Positions 41,253 to 52,527 are shown, numbered from the stretch's first letter. The stretch is 64,000 bases of DNA from Symsagittifera roscoffensis (GCF_963678635.1 NC_087071.1:13770210-13834209), one strand, 5' to 3'. Numbers and translations are program-made. Notes: generated by a model not told the origin, from the sequence alone.

Positions 41253-44200
41253 ATGTTCAAATGCAATTTTTGTCCACTGAAATATGCAAATAAGAGCAAT
41301 AGAAGTCGCCATGAGCATGACAAAAATTTTGTTGAAAAAGGACCTATTGTTTATCGATGCAATGAGTGTTCATTCACGGCTCAAACGCTTTCAATTTTAC
41401 AAAAACATATTCTTCACACTCATGGTCAACTTGAAGATTTTTGTGATTATTGTCATTTGGGATTTCATTCGCCCAAAAACTTATCAGCTCATTTACTAGC
41501 AACCCATAGTCTTCCAGTTATGAGAGCTGCCTCTGCTGATTTAGCCACTACAAGTGCCGACGCTAATTCTGCTCTCGGTGATGTGTATGCTGTCGATGAA
41601 GACGAAATCAACGGCACCAGTCTTTAAAAAAGTGAGTCTGCTTTTTTCGGTGTTCTTGAGACGTAGGTGATCGGCAAAAACCAACCCATGGATGAAAATC
41701 AGCCGATTGACCTTCTGCAGTTTATGCAAGAGAAAAAAGATGAAATTCAAAGGCTCATAATCCATCGAGTTGCAGAAGGACCCAGAAAAGTTCAGTTCAG
41801 CGCTAATTTAGGTTTGGTAAAACCTAAAGTAATAAATGATTCTAGTAAAACTGAGCACGACGGTCGGATTGTCATTTATGCAAACTCTGATATGAAACCT
41901 GTGATGAGCTTGGGATTAGAAGATGACGAGTTTTTTGAAATGGTCGAAAAAATGCAAGCAGTTTTGGAGACTTTTGCATCTTATGGAAGCGGTTGGGTTT
42001 TGCAACACGTAATTCAAGTTTTTGTTAAACTTGCAAAGTTTTCTCCAATCCGTGGGTCATCTTATATTGACTTGCCTTTTCGAATTCGAATGTCCCAAAA
42101 TTTGATAAACATTAGAAATCACGAAGATAATAATTGATTCGAACTTTGCTTTACCGCTGCTTATAGTCTGAAGCATGGTGTTGACCTACTTCTAACTGAT
42201 CAACAAAAAGCGAACCCAGCAGCTGCGCGGACACAACCTGATACATACACTGCTGAAAGTGCACACAAAGCTCAAGGTAATTTTGATTCACCCATGAGTT
42301 TCGCTTCAATTGGAAAATTTGAACAACTTAATGACGTGCGGGTAAATGTGTTCCAGTACCACAAGGGAGATTTGTTGCCTATGTATATATCAAAACGACC
42401 AAACCAAGATAACAGCACCCAAACTGAAACATTTGACATGGTCCTGTTTCTCTTGTATGAGCCTGCAAAGCATCACTATGTACTTATAATCGATTTGTTA
42501 AAGTTCATCTGCGAAATCAAAGGTTGTAAGTATCGCCCAATTGCACGTTTATGTAGACACTGCTTTCACATTAGTTGGAGTGATGAAACTCACGAGCAAC
42601 ACATCCAGTGTTGCAAAAAACATGAACCTGCTCTAGTAGTCATGCCTTCAGCAGAAAAAGGTAGCAACAGATACGAGTTCAAAAACCTCCAGGCCTTGAG
42701 TTTGTACCACTTGTGGTTTATTTTGATTTTGAATCATTTCTGAAACCTGTACATTCTTGTCCTGATAATCCATCGCAATCATCAACCCGAGTTGTACAAA
42801 AACATGAAGCTTGTGGGTATTCATTGGCGCTAATTGAACACGGAAATTCATAGCCCTACTTCTTTGACTATGACAGCTCTGATCAATGCATGAAAAAGTT
42901 TCTCAATCAGTTGCATCAATTGGCGAGAAAAATATATGATGAAAAGCAAAAGTTTCCTCAATTTCTAGAAAATCAAGAATCGTTGAACAAAGAAAACACA
43001 TCAACATGTTGGATTTGCTGTATACATTTTACCAATGAGCATGAAAAATGTCTTGACCATTGCCATTTTTCTGGAAAATTTCTGAGATGGGCACATGAAA
43101 AATGCAACCTCGCAAGATGAACTGTAATTTTCACCCCAGTAATTGGACATAACATCCAGAACTATGACCTTCACCAAATTTGTCTCGCATTGCATGAATG
43201 CGAGGCAACAAGTACAATGAGTGTTATACCTAGCACCGACGAAAAATATATATCGTTAAGCATTGAAGTCCTAATTAAAACTATAAAAAGGAAAAACGGA
43301 TCTTAGCAAAAAAATTTTGAATACCTCAAATTCATTGACTCATGCAATTTTTTGAATACTTCCCTGCAAAAATTGGCTGATAATCTACCAGCGGAAAAAA
43401 TGTCATTTTGAACAAGTATTTTGCAAACGAGACGGAGGAGCAACGTTGTCTGATACGACAAAAGGTTTCTACCCTTATTCGTACATGACCAAAAGAGAAA
43501 AAATTTGCAGAAAAAGAACTGCCTCCTTCGCAAAATTGGTCCGATGATTTGAATGGAGGAAAAGTTGCAGTTTCACAAGCGAGGAACGTTTTTAGAGTGT
43601 TCAAATGTCAGAACTTGGAGGATTTTCACAACTTGTATCTCAAATGTGATACACTCCTTCTTGCTTGCGTCTTTGAAAAATTTCGACAAATTAGTCACCA
43701 AATTTATGGCCTGGACTGTGCGCACTATTTTAGTGCTTCAAACTTAGCTGGAGACGTCTTCAAACGTATCTGCAAAGACTCGAATGTTCAGCTTTTATCA
43801 GACCGCAGGCATCTTGAAATGGTCGAGAATATGATGCGAGGTGGTACTGCATCCGTGTTCCATAGTCGCTTTTTCAAAGCCAACAACAAAGAATGCCCCG
43901 ACTTCAACCCAGATCAACCTAGCACCTACGGGTTTATGATCAATGCAAATAACCTCTATGGCGGCGTCATGCAAACGGAGAAATTGCCGGTGCGTAACTT
44001 TCAGTTAATAGAGCATATAGAAGACGAGCTGATTGTGAACCAAATCCTCAACATGACTGAAGACTCTTTGATTGGATTTATATTGGAAGTTGATCTCGAG
44101 TACCCAGAACAACTGCATGACAATCATTAAGATTACCCTTTAGCTCCTACTAAAGAAAGTGTACCCCAGGATTGGTTGAGTCCCTACCAAACAAATTTAC

Positions 44201-45961
44201 TCGAGCTGATGAAAAATCAAGACATTGCAAGACGATCAAATGGAAAGACCAAAAAGTTACTGCAGATGCTGCATGACAAGTCAAACTATACAATTCATTA
44301 CAAACTATTGCAATTGTTTGTTAGGTTGGGACTTAAAATTTAAAAAGTGCACATTGGGCTGAAGTTTGAACAAGAAGCATGGTTAGAACCATACATCACA
44401 CTGAACACGACTAAACGACAACAAGCTAGAAATAAATTTGAGGAGGATTTGTAAAAACTACCGAACAATTGTGCTTATGGGAAAACATGCGAGTCGAAGC
44501 GTAAACGGATGCTTGTTTGGATAGTTATAGGTTATCATGCCGCTTTGCGAGAAATTAGTGCATTCGAATTTAAATCCTACAAAATTTTTGGAGAAAACTT
44601 GGCAACGTTCACTTCGAATCCAACAAAAATCTATTGGGATGTCCCAACATTTGTGGGAGCTAAGGTTCTTGAGTTAGCAAAGTTTCACATGTATAAATTT
44701 CATTACGATATAATGAAACCAAATTTTGAATGTCAACTACTGTATTCTGATACAGACAGTCTCCTGTACCAAGTCAAAAGTGAAGATTTATAACGCGAAA
44801 TTTCCGAAAAAAGGAACATTTTGAATGAACTTGACTTGTCAAATTACCCGAAGAACCACCCTCTCTACGACCCGAAAAACAAAATGATTGTTTTAAAATT
44901 CAAGGATGAGTTTCCAGGAGACATTATAACCGATTTTATATCCCTCAAACCCAAGCTTTATTCCATTTTGTCCAGAGGTAATTAATTTGTCTTTGCCTTA
45001 TTTGTGAGCACGAATTTCAAAAATTTTTGATTTTTTGTGATTTTTTTTTCGGAAGGCAATTTTTATTTGTGGGCAAAAAAATGTAATTTTATCAAAAAAA
45101 AATTTGGAAATAACTTTTTAGGCGAAAAAGTATAATTTTTTTTGAAATTTTTTAGTTTTTTTTTGTGGGCGGTTTTTTTTTGTGGGCGAATTTTTTTTTT
45201 GGAAAAAATTTTTTTTTTTTGTTCGAAAAAGTTTTCGGGCGAAAAAGTGTTTTTTTGTTTTGAAAAAAAAATTGAAAAAAAACTTTTTAGTCGAAAAAAA
45301 AATTTTTTTTTCAATTTTAATTTTTTTTTGTGGGCGATTTTTTTTTTGTGGGCGAAAATTTTTTTGAAGAAAAATTTTTTTTTCGGCAAAAAATTTTTTT
45401 TTAAATTTTTTTGTCGGGGATTTTTTTTTTGTGTTGGTCGATTGTTGATTTTTTTTAATGATGACTAATTTTTAAGGTCACACCTGGCCTTCATGTCATT
45501 TTTTTTGTTGCACCTGGCCTTCAAGTTAACATGATGTAGCTCTTAAAAAAACATAAAATCGCAGATTGCATTTGGTTTTTTTAACCACCACACATTAGTG
45601 ATCATCAAAAAATTGATTAGTAATCATATATTTAAATTTTTAGACTGCAGAAAATTATCGGCGAAAGGTGTATCGAAAGCTGCTCAGAAGATGTTGAGTC
45701 ATCAGCGATATCGAGACACCTTGACCTCTGGCTCGTTATTCAAAACTGAAAACAGTCGAATGGCATCCGAGTCACACAATCTGCAACAGTGACTTCGTCG
45801 AAAACATCGTTATCAGCTTTTGATGACAAACGCTACATCCTCGATGATGGTCAGCAGACTCTTCGCTACGGTCACAAAAACATCGTGGGTCAAACTGTGA
45901 TTGGCATTGATGATAGTGATGACAACACAGCCGCTGTTAATTCTGACCCATCTGACAATGG
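41253..45961 (+). pseudogene. Polinton protein-primed DNA polymerase B, multiply broken
   Basis: Would copy the element from its protein-linked ends. Parts in order: three C2H2-type fingers (41253-41627; CNECSFTAQT and CDYCHLGFHS type); an N-terminal domain with SSYIDLPFRI (41667-42137); ExoI DFES (Asp at 42725); a CxxC...DHCH...AHEKCN zinc motif (about 43010-43110); ExoII HNIQNYD; the polymerase domain (43549-44130, 44509-44793) with motif C YSDTDS (44743-44760); and a C-terminal part after a probable intron. Lesions: TAA 41625, TGA 42135, frameshift near 42700, TAG 42851, TGA 43118, TAA 44452 in motif B, further shifts at 43.2-43.5 kb. Motif A reads INANNLYG, Asn replacing the catalytic Asp (codon 43942-43944). 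Confidence 0.93.
44978..45643 (+). other. Probable intron in polB, T-rich low complexity (666 bp)
   Basis: Donor AGAG|gtaatt at 44977/44978 and acceptor aaatttttag|ACTG at 45643/45644. Removing it keeps the frame from the KPKLYSILSR end of the upstream part to the CRKLSAKGVSKA start of the downstream part, both of which look like the continuous C-terminal region of Polinton polymerases. The interior (about 45010-45440) is a degenerate repeat of long T runs with gggcg and gaaaaa words. Splicing is inferred. A random insertion flanked by GT and AG is the alternative. Confidence 0.65.
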
Positions 45962-46339
45962 ATGCCATTTTTTGAAGATCGTCAACAGCCAGTGTCGTGG
46001 GATTGTGACGATTTCCTGAATGGGGTGTCTGAAGAATTAGCTAACACTCAAAACGTTGATTGTGACCATCCGGAAATTGTTGATGAATACTCTGAGGATA
46101 GTTTTGCTGTTGAGAACACAACCACATCGCTCGCTTCAACAACTGGTAGACCAGGTCAATAGCAGTTGGCAAACTCCAGACCCCGGTCTGATTCGGGCAG
46201 CAGTGATATTGATAGCGGGGATATCGCGGATCTGGAGGCCAATACTTCCGATGAGGACGAGTCGTCAATCTTAAACGATTCGTTTTTCGATTATGAAGCA
46301 GTTGAAGTAGAAGAACCACAGTCAAAAATCGACGAATAG
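45962..46339 (+). pseudogene. Acidic C-terminal tail following polB
   Basis: A frame rich in Asp, Glu and Ser (SDSGSSDIDSGDIADLEANT and similar) runs to a TAG at 46337-46339, with one internal TAG at 46160. It is offset from the polymerase frame (ending at 46019) by a slip in the T6 run at 45967-45972. It is probably the acidic end of the polymerase and not a separate gene. AATAAA-like signals follow at 46379. Confidence 0.5.
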
Positions 46340-46683
46340 ATTAAAACACAAAAAAACACCACATTATTTTTTGTATAGTAAATAAATTCAGTTATTTAAT
46401 ATGAGAATTGTCTGTAGATAAAATTTGACCTACCGCTATTCCGTGTTTAGTGTGTACTTAAAGGAAAGATTTTGTTCAGCTTTGGAACTCAATTAATCTG
46501 GGATATAAACAATTTCATTTAAGCGATAGTGTCTTTGGCATACTTTTGTATGTATTTGTATGTAAGGTGAGTTTGAATCAAAGTTTTAAGAAGAATTGAG
46601 CAAACAGTCTATAGCGCAGTTAAACACTCCAGCTGGTTTCAGAACGAAGATTTGGCAAATCCTTTCCCGCACCAAACATGTAA
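46340..46683. other. Spacer between polB and the right TIR
   Basis: 344 bp with a possible poly(A) signal (gtaaataaattcag at about 46377) and no open frame. Confidence 0.5.
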
Positions 46684-46889
46684 CCACAACGTTCAGTGGG
46701 AATACTCAATAATATACCGAAGTTTTACATGACGACTATGAGGTATAAAATTATACATGTTGACAATTAGGATTATTACATAGTGACCATTGTTGATCAT
46801 TTAATTCATGGTGACCATTATGATTTATACCTAATGGTCATCCATGTATGACAACCCCCCCGATCCTAACGCACTATATGCATACTACT
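46684..46889. repeat. Polinton right terminal inverted repeat (206 bp)
   Basis: Reverse complement of the left repeat with a C7 run (46854-46860) and fewer GTCAYYATGTA words (one 51-bp unit less). Inner end ccacaacgttcag at 46684. Confidence 0.95.
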
Positions 46890-46895
46890 AACACA
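46890..46895. repeat. Target site duplication, right (AACACA)
   Basis: Exact copy of 29798-29803, directly after the terminal ...TACTACT. Confidence 0.95.
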
Positions 46896-47937
46896 GGTAC
46901 TTCGTTAGATACTATTTTAATTCTTACTAAGATTTAAGGTTTAGCCTGGGTCAGGTAAGAGTGGGGATCAAAAGAAGGATGAATAACCGAAGTTCTTCAC
47001 TGCTTAGCTTAATTTGAATGGTTAGTGTGTTTGAAAAATTTCTATTAGTCCTGGGTCTTTTTAGAAAGAGTTTGGGTGTGAATCGACGTTTGAGGTTGTT
47101 AGACACTTTATTATTGGGTGGGGGAGAACAAATTTGTTCTTTTTTGATCCAAGGATAGGCCTTGATGATCGGTATTTAATGTTTATTGATATAAAATGGA
47201 TTTAGTTTAAATTTTAATGGAGATCAAAGGGAAGTATTGATGATCTAGCTTAAGATTGATTAAATTGAGATGAAAGGAGGATAAAAATTTAGATAAGGTT
47301 TTAAAGATAATTTAAATTTATTGGATAAAAATTTTAGTGTTTGATGATATTAGTTGTTTAAATGTTTGCTATTATGTTTAGGTGATGAAGCGGGGGATGC
47401 CAGTATGATTTGTATATACTAATAATTAATGATCATTTACACTAATTTTTATTTTTTTCTTTTAATAAATATATTTTTCAGATATCTTTTTCAATTTTAC
47501 TGCAGATTTAGAGGGAACAATTTGAGATGTTTTCTTTAAATCGTTTTTGTACAATAGTAAATAGGATTTAGCGCCTGTAGTAATCATTGAAGATTTTTCT
47601 TCAAGGGTTCTATGTTTGCAAATTAAGCTCTAATTTCTTTGCTATTAAAATCCTAAATGAAAAAATTTGGTCTGGCTTTCGATGTACGACCATGAAACTT
47701 AATGGTAAGTTTCTTCGTAGTCGTAGATCGTCTCTTTTCCGAGATCTTCTTCCAATGCCTGGTAGTTCTATTATTGTGCGGAATAGCGGTTCTGATCTAT
47801 TGAGTCGTAGAGACATTTCAATTAGGTTATTATCATGTAACATTTTGATAATACTTTTGTCTAATTCAAATCTTATCTGTTAGTTCTTAACTAATTTGTT
47901 TTATAAGGTCTTGATCGAGACTTATGGTCGCACCAGA
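46896..47937. other. Retrotransposon leader, right of the Polinton
   Basis: Untranslated leader between the 5' LTR and gag. A 77-aa minus frame (47610-47843) and its plus-strand overlap show no recognisable domain. The region is about 1 kb, AT-rich, with several purine-rich stretches. Confidence 0.55.
47918..47935 (-). other. Putative tRNA primer-binding site
   Basis: Two bases inside the 5' LTR end, the minus strand reads TGGTGCGACCATAAGT, starting with the TGG complementary to a tRNA CCA end. The implied tRNA 3' end is ACTTATGGTCGCACCA. I cannot assign the isotype. Confidence 0.5.
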
Positions 47938-48351
47938 TGAGAGTTAGGTTCGAGGTGTAACTCATAGAGTAATTTCGGATAGGGTACACCGTCTGCTCGT
48001 CACGCTATCTTATTTTCGGCCGGATAGATTCGTGCAACTTCTTAGTCTAATACCGATCCTAATCTTACTCTTTTATCTACTAGTCTCAGGGTGTTTAACT
48101 AGTCTCTGCTAGGTTCAATAGATCTAGAGTATACTGGCTTATTGCGATTGCTTAAGTTCTCTGGGAGAGGTAACTAATTTCTAAGTTAAATTCAAATCTC
48201 TCTGGTGCTGAAATTACAAGTAATTTCAGCACTTACAAATAATTGGATTGTTAGTTAGTTGGATCGTGATTGGTTAATATTAAATATTTTATAGAGATAA
48301 AATATCCAATGTATAACCAAAGAATAAATATAGTTTATATCTGGTTCCATA
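47938..48351 (-). repeat. 5' LTR of the large retrotransposon (414 bp)
   Basis: Bounded by TG (47938) and CA (48351) and aligned over its length with the LTR at 60729-61138, including the gggtacaccgtctgctcgtc block. On the minus strand a TATAAA-type motif lies near the outer end, and the perfect hairpin is at 48205-48232. The flank from 48352 (tatctctt) is not element sequence, so this is the outer edge. Confidence 0.85.
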
Positions 48352-48401
48352 TCTCTTAATCGCTGATATACCAAATAATGTAAAAACAACGACCCATCAA
48401 A

Positions 48402-48563
48402 AAAGAGCACCAAAAATTACGCAAACGTGATCTGACAGCAAATTTAGAGCAAGAGTTAGACCGAATATATGGATATCTTTTTCAGCAAGCTTTTAAAATT
48501 TCTCAGAGCACAAGTATAGTACCAACGCTTCTTGCCTTAGTCTGGTGGTTCGAATTTTTTTGA
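48402..48563 (+). pseudogene. Coding-like remnant (53 codons)
   Basis: Open stretch with protein-like composition (LEQELDRIYGYLFQQAFKIS, then a hydrophobic LLALVWWFEFF end and TGA). No methionine start and no family. It lies 50 bp from the LTR edge and in the same frame as the remnant at 49128-49280, so both may be exons or pieces of one broken host gene. Confidence 0.25.
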
Positions 48564-49127
48564 CTCTAGCTTTTAGGAATTCGGTTCTAGAATTTAACCG
48601 ATCACAAAGTTATAAACGTTGTTTCAATTAAAAGACGAAGGAAGGAGACTCATTGAAACAGATTAACCAGGCGGGCAGACGGGATGCTTCACAGTAAATA
48701 ATCGGTCTCATTTTATGCGGGCGCAAAAATAGCGGTTGGAATTTTAATAGAGATGGAAGTTCGACCAATCCGGAGAGGATGGGCTGCTTTTAGCCTAAAC
48801 TGTAGCCATATTCCCTTCATCGATTTTTATATTTGAGGCAAGCATCCTCAATTTGAACAAAACTCTCAGTGACGTCTTCAAAATCTCTCATGATCAATTC
48901 GAAAAATGGTATCAGTTGGACGGATAGTGGTAGCTAGTCAAAAATCTGAGAGCAAATAGTAGGATGAAGTTGCCGTTGTTTTGAAAAAAGTGAATTATGC
49001 AAACTGCTCTTGATCATTAGAATAGCACGGCTGAAGAAGATGGCCAGAGTCGAACTATATTGTGTCAAGTGAGGACAGCCGTTGCCATCAAGCAACATTT
49101 CAGATCAGTTGAAAAAAAAAACTTTTC

Positions 49128-49280
49128 ACTAAAGGCTTACAATGCCTCTTCGATGTTGATCTTTTGGTAGAGCTGACGACCGTTCTGAAATGGGCCAGTT
49201 ACGAAATCATATCCGAAAAACAGAAAGAAGTGATTCTTGAGACAAATCTCAATCTCACGTCAACTATGGAAAAATTGTAG
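49128..49280 (+). pseudogene. Coding-like remnant ending in a stop (50 codons)
   Basis: Reads QCLFDVDLLVELTTVLKWAS and continues with charged helical sequence to TAG at 49278. GC content is above its surroundings. May be the 3' exon of an interrupted host gene or an old transposase piece. No family recognised. Confidence 0.3.
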
Positions 49281-49624
49281 TTGCACGCAATTTTTTAAAA
49301 TTAATTCTATTCTGTAACCTTCTCTTCTTATAGATTTTTATTATTTTACCAATAATATAATTCAGTTTTTTTTTCAGGGTTTAATTGGCAGTTTTATCAG
49401 AGTGTTTCCATGATGAGATTTTCCACAAAGTCCAGAATATTGACAAAATAACCTAAAACTGAAAACTATGCCTATTGGGTTGCACATAGTAAGGCAAATA
49501 AGTCTTTTTTCGCAGACAAATAAGTTTGACTTAGCTCTCCGCGGCTGAAGTAGTTCGCGAAGATCTCGAACTTTTCTCTTTTTTTATACATAGGCGCTCA
49601 ATTTTGTGTCTGTGTTCCTAGATT

Positions 49625-49972
49625 CTAGAGACGAGTCTTTAAACATGTTAAATTTGTGTCAGGACAATCAAAGGAAATGAAAGAAAAGAAGAACAAAGGG
49701 AGCATACTTTTCCCAAAAAGCACAGCTTGGCCTCGTAATGTTTCACGGTAGCTGCAAAAAAAACACGTATCTTGTTTAACTATGTTTATGTGGTGGTGTT
49801 CAAAAATTCCAAAGTACAACCGTGGTAAAAAACTGTTGAGTATTGGAACCGTTGAAAATCTTACTTCCGCAAGTTTTGTACTTAGGAACAGTTTGGCTTC
49901 GGATATGTTGTAATATCGCTTTAAATCTACACCCCTTATATAATTTTTCGCTCTAATATCAGATCGGAACAA
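49625..49972 (-). CDS. Unidentified ORF (115 aa)
   Basis: Open frame with mixed composition (RYYNISEAKLFLSTKLAEVR) and a hydrophobic FFFSFISFD segment. No motif, no neighbour context. Could be chance. Confidence 0.2.
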   Translation of the reverse strand: MFRSDIRAKNYIRGVDLKRYYNISEAKLFLSTKLAEVRFSTVPILNSFLPRLYFGIFEHHHINIVKQDTCFFCSYRETLRGQAVLFGKSMLPLFFFSFISFDCPDTNLTCLKTRL

Positions 49973-50364
49973 ACCTAAATTTATATCCTGATAACGATTG
50001 GCAAAACTTAACTACGAAAAGATAACTGCGACATCCCAAAGTTGCATTTTTCAATTCATGACAATTCTGACGAAAGTTTTAACAATTTCAGATCAGGCAA
50101 AACGGAAACAACGCTGGCCAAAAGCAGTTCGATAACAAACTTTAGGTTAAAAAACCACATAACTGTGTAATTTAATTTTTATCTATTCTCTTAGCTTAAT
50201 CTTGAATAATTTTTGTGGAAGCTAAGCATATATAAACAAAGAAGATATAAACAAATAAATATAGGTTTTTCTGCTAAAAAAAACTGTTCTTGTTATTAGA
50301 TAATGTGCGTTCATTTTCATCTGCATATGTAAAGACTTTTACAGTTAAATTTTGATAAAAGTAA

Positions 50365-51066
50365 TTTTTTTGCCGTTTTCGTACCCATGCACTAATTTAA
50401 AATTTTTATTACTAATTTTCAAATAATTATTTTACAATACCCTATCTTAAAACTTAATATGCTGCTAACCTGCTGGTTGATTGTTCAGTTTTATTGTGAT
50501 ATATAGTGGCTAGAAGGGTGCAGTCTATAGTCCGAGCTGTTCAAAAGAACTTGGGGTTTTAATTAATGGTGGGTTGTTCATCAATTAATAGTTAAACAAT
50601 GGCAAAATATCCAGGTACACCAAAACATTTAGCTCTGTTTTTACCAACTCTAATGTACTGGCACAGATTTTTGAAAGCCTAATTCAACTATTCTAAAGGT
50701 TTTAAAAATGTATCTCATATATGAACTTCATATCTGTAGTTACTTACCCGACTCGGCAAATTTTTTTTGGCGTACCTGGATATTTTTCCATTGTTTAACT
50801 ATTATTTGATAAAAAAAAACCCACCAGTAGTTAAAACGCAAGTTCTATTGAACAGCTCGGATTATAGACTGCACCCTGCTAACCACTATATATCAATATA
50901 AAACTGAACAATCAACCAGCAGCTTAACAGCATATTATGTTTCAAAATAGGATATTTGTAAGATAATTTTTTGAAAATCAGTAATGAAAAGTTTAAATTA
51001 ATGCATGGGTAAGAAAACGGCAAAAAAGATTTCATGTATATAGAAAAAGCGTGGAGTATGTACTTT
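50365..51066. repeat. Palindromic repeat P1
   Basis: Left arm (tgccgttttcgtaccc...ctgctggttgattgttcag) is the approximate reverse complement of the right arm (ctgaacaatcaaccagcag...gggtaagaaaacggca). Arms of about 270 bp surround a roughly 100-bp centre. A second copy, P2, lies at 52528-53266. Non-coding, probably a foldback-type element. Confidence 0.85.
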
Positions 51067-51448
51067 CAGGGGCGGATCTAGGTTTTTCTCGAGGAAGGCG
51101 GATTTTCAAATACTTTCCGAAACTTTATCAACCATTTTTTTTATGTCGACCAAATTGATTTTTCGAGCTCTCGAAGGTAAATTTTGGAAAAAAACAGGCC
51201 AAAAAAAAGGCGTTTTCAGGCACTTAATGGAAAATATTGACCAAAAAATTGCATTTTTTGGCGAGCGCTCCCGCCTCAAAGTGGTTATATATTGGCGCCG
51301 AAGGCGCCATTAGAACATTTTTAGGGTCCTTCGTCGAAAATGGATTTTTCAAAATAGTACAAAGCGGGATGATTCTCTTTGGGTCGGCAGAGGGTCGAAT
51401 CCGTGAAGGAAGAGCGTCCGCCCCCCCCCCCCCCTAAATCCATCCCTG
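51067..51448. mobile_element. MITE-like element, copy 1 (382 bp)
   Basis: Ends CAGGGGCGGATCTAGG and CCTAAATCCATCCCTG, imperfect inverted repeats of the kind seen in hAT-like non-autonomous elements. Flanks tgtacttt and tgtgcctt match at 6 of 8 positions, a possible decayed 8-bp target duplication. A C14 run lies near its right end. ORFs across it are not genes. Confidence 0.7.
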
Positions 51449-52148
51449 TGTGCCTTAACTGATAAATGCAAAATATTTTTATAGGGGTCGGCGTCGGAAA
51501 GAAAAAATACCCATTTCAGTGAATATTTACGTTTCGGACGAAACAATTGGATAAGTTTAGTTAAGTTTAAATTCATCAAGTTATGATCACATGGAGATTT
51601 GTGAAGTAACTTTTTGGAAAATTTATTGGTTGAATCCGTAGAAATGAAAAATGTATAAGGACCATTGTAATATTACAGCTATATCCACTATTATAACTTA
51701 TGATAACCACCATCATAGTGTCAGATTGTATTCCTATTAGCCATTTCGACTTAGAAACAAAAATTATATCCAATATATATTACTACTGATGTTTTGGAAA
51801 CGTTATTTATGAAAAAAAATCAATTTCAAAAAAGCAATTTTTTTAATTTTTTTTTGTATTGGGTCTTTGTGTAAACTCAAAATGGAAAAATGGCTTTGAT
51901 TTTGATTCACACTTCGATTCCACAGAGCAGTTTCTAGATCTATTGAACTTTACCATCAGATACTGTTAGTTAAAATGCAACTTTCGTCCCACCAATTGTC
52001 TAACCCCATTGTCATAAAAAAACAACAGATGAGTTTGAGATGCAGGTAATTGTCAAAAATAAAAAAAAACCATTCCAAGAAGTCCAGAATAAAACAAATC
52101 GGTCAAGGATTGAACGGGAATCAGAAAATAGTCCAGGGTCTGAAGCTC
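51449..52148. repeat. 700-bp direct repeat, copy 1
   Basis: Matches 53677-54380 in order and orientation (tgtgccttaactgataaatg to ggtctgaagctc). With the P and MITE parts it forms a P-MITE-core unit present twice. A 65-aa minus frame (51576-51773) is not conserved as a protein. Confidence 0.85.
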
Positions 52149-52527
52149 ATAGGGGGGGGGCGGACGCTCCCCCTTCAGGGATTCGACCCTCTGCCGACCC
52201 AAAGAGAATCATCCCGCTATGTACTATTTTGAGATATCCATTTTCGATGAAGGATCCTAAAAATGTTCTAATGGCGCCTTCGGTGCCAATATATAACCAT
52301 TTGAGGCGGGAGCGCTTGCCAAAAAAACGCGATTTTTTGGTCAAAATTTTCCGTTAAGTGCCTAAAAACGCCTTTTTTTGGCCTGTTTTTTCCAAAATTT
52401 ACCTTCGGCGCACAACATTTGGCCAAAATAGTGCTTTCAGTTTGGTCGACATAAAAAAATGATTGATAAAGTTTTGGAAAATATTCGAAAATCCGCACCC
52501 CTCGAGAAAATCCTAGATCCGCCCCTG
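52149..52527. mobile_element. MITE-like element, copy 2, inverted and truncated
   Basis: Reverse complement of copies 1 and 3. The right end CCTAGATCCGCCCCTG is complete. The left end starts at the G run and lacks the terminal CAGGGATGGATT. With P2 and copy 3 it forms a large hairpin. Confidence 0.75.

Larger units (their letters stand above)
29804..46889. mobile_element. Polinton/Maverick DNA transposon, complete ends (17,086 bp)
   Basis: Bounded by inverted repeats starting AGTAGTATGC and ending GCATACTACT, with an exact 6-bp target duplication. It encodes the Polinton set: RVE integrase, protein-primed B-family polymerase, double-jelly-roll major capsid, minor capsid and part of a packaging ATPase. 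Genes run in two opposed blocks, minus from 30.5 to 38.6 kb and plus from 39.0 to 46.3 kb. Length is within the usual 15-20 kb. It sits inside the leader of an LTR element and so is younger than that insertion. Replication genes are decayed, so it cannot move by itself. Confidence 0.97.
118..48351 (-). mobile_element. Large Ty3/gypsy-type LTR retrotransposon, split by a Polinton
   Basis: Read on the minus strand, the order is LTR, leader, gag with CCHC knuckle, protease with DSG, reverse transcriptase, RNase H, integrase, envelope-like block, LTR. PR-RT-RNH-IN is the Ty3/gypsy order. A Polinton interrupts the leader at 29804-46889. Without it and without the two pol duplications the element would be roughly 19 kb, very large for the group. 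All major frames are broken, and identical lesions recur in the duplicated pol copies, so the element was dead before it was duplicated. The left and right LTRs match only over 118-351. Pairing them as one element is therefore an inference from the continuous order of domains between them. Confidence 0.85.
48352..50364. other. Flanking DNA with weak coding remnants
   Basis: Unique-looking AT-rich sequence outside the LTR element. Apart from the three entries inside it I see no gene, RNA gene or repeat. Confidence 0.5.

Noticed and set aside
45063-45468. Overlapping 108-aa frames full of Lys/Phe on both strands
   Set aside because: Translations of T-run low-complexity DNA inside the probable polB intron. 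No protein-like composition.
47587-47883. 98-aa plus and 77-aa minus overlapping frames
   Set aside because: Both within the retrotransposon leader, mutually overlapping, with no recognisable domain.
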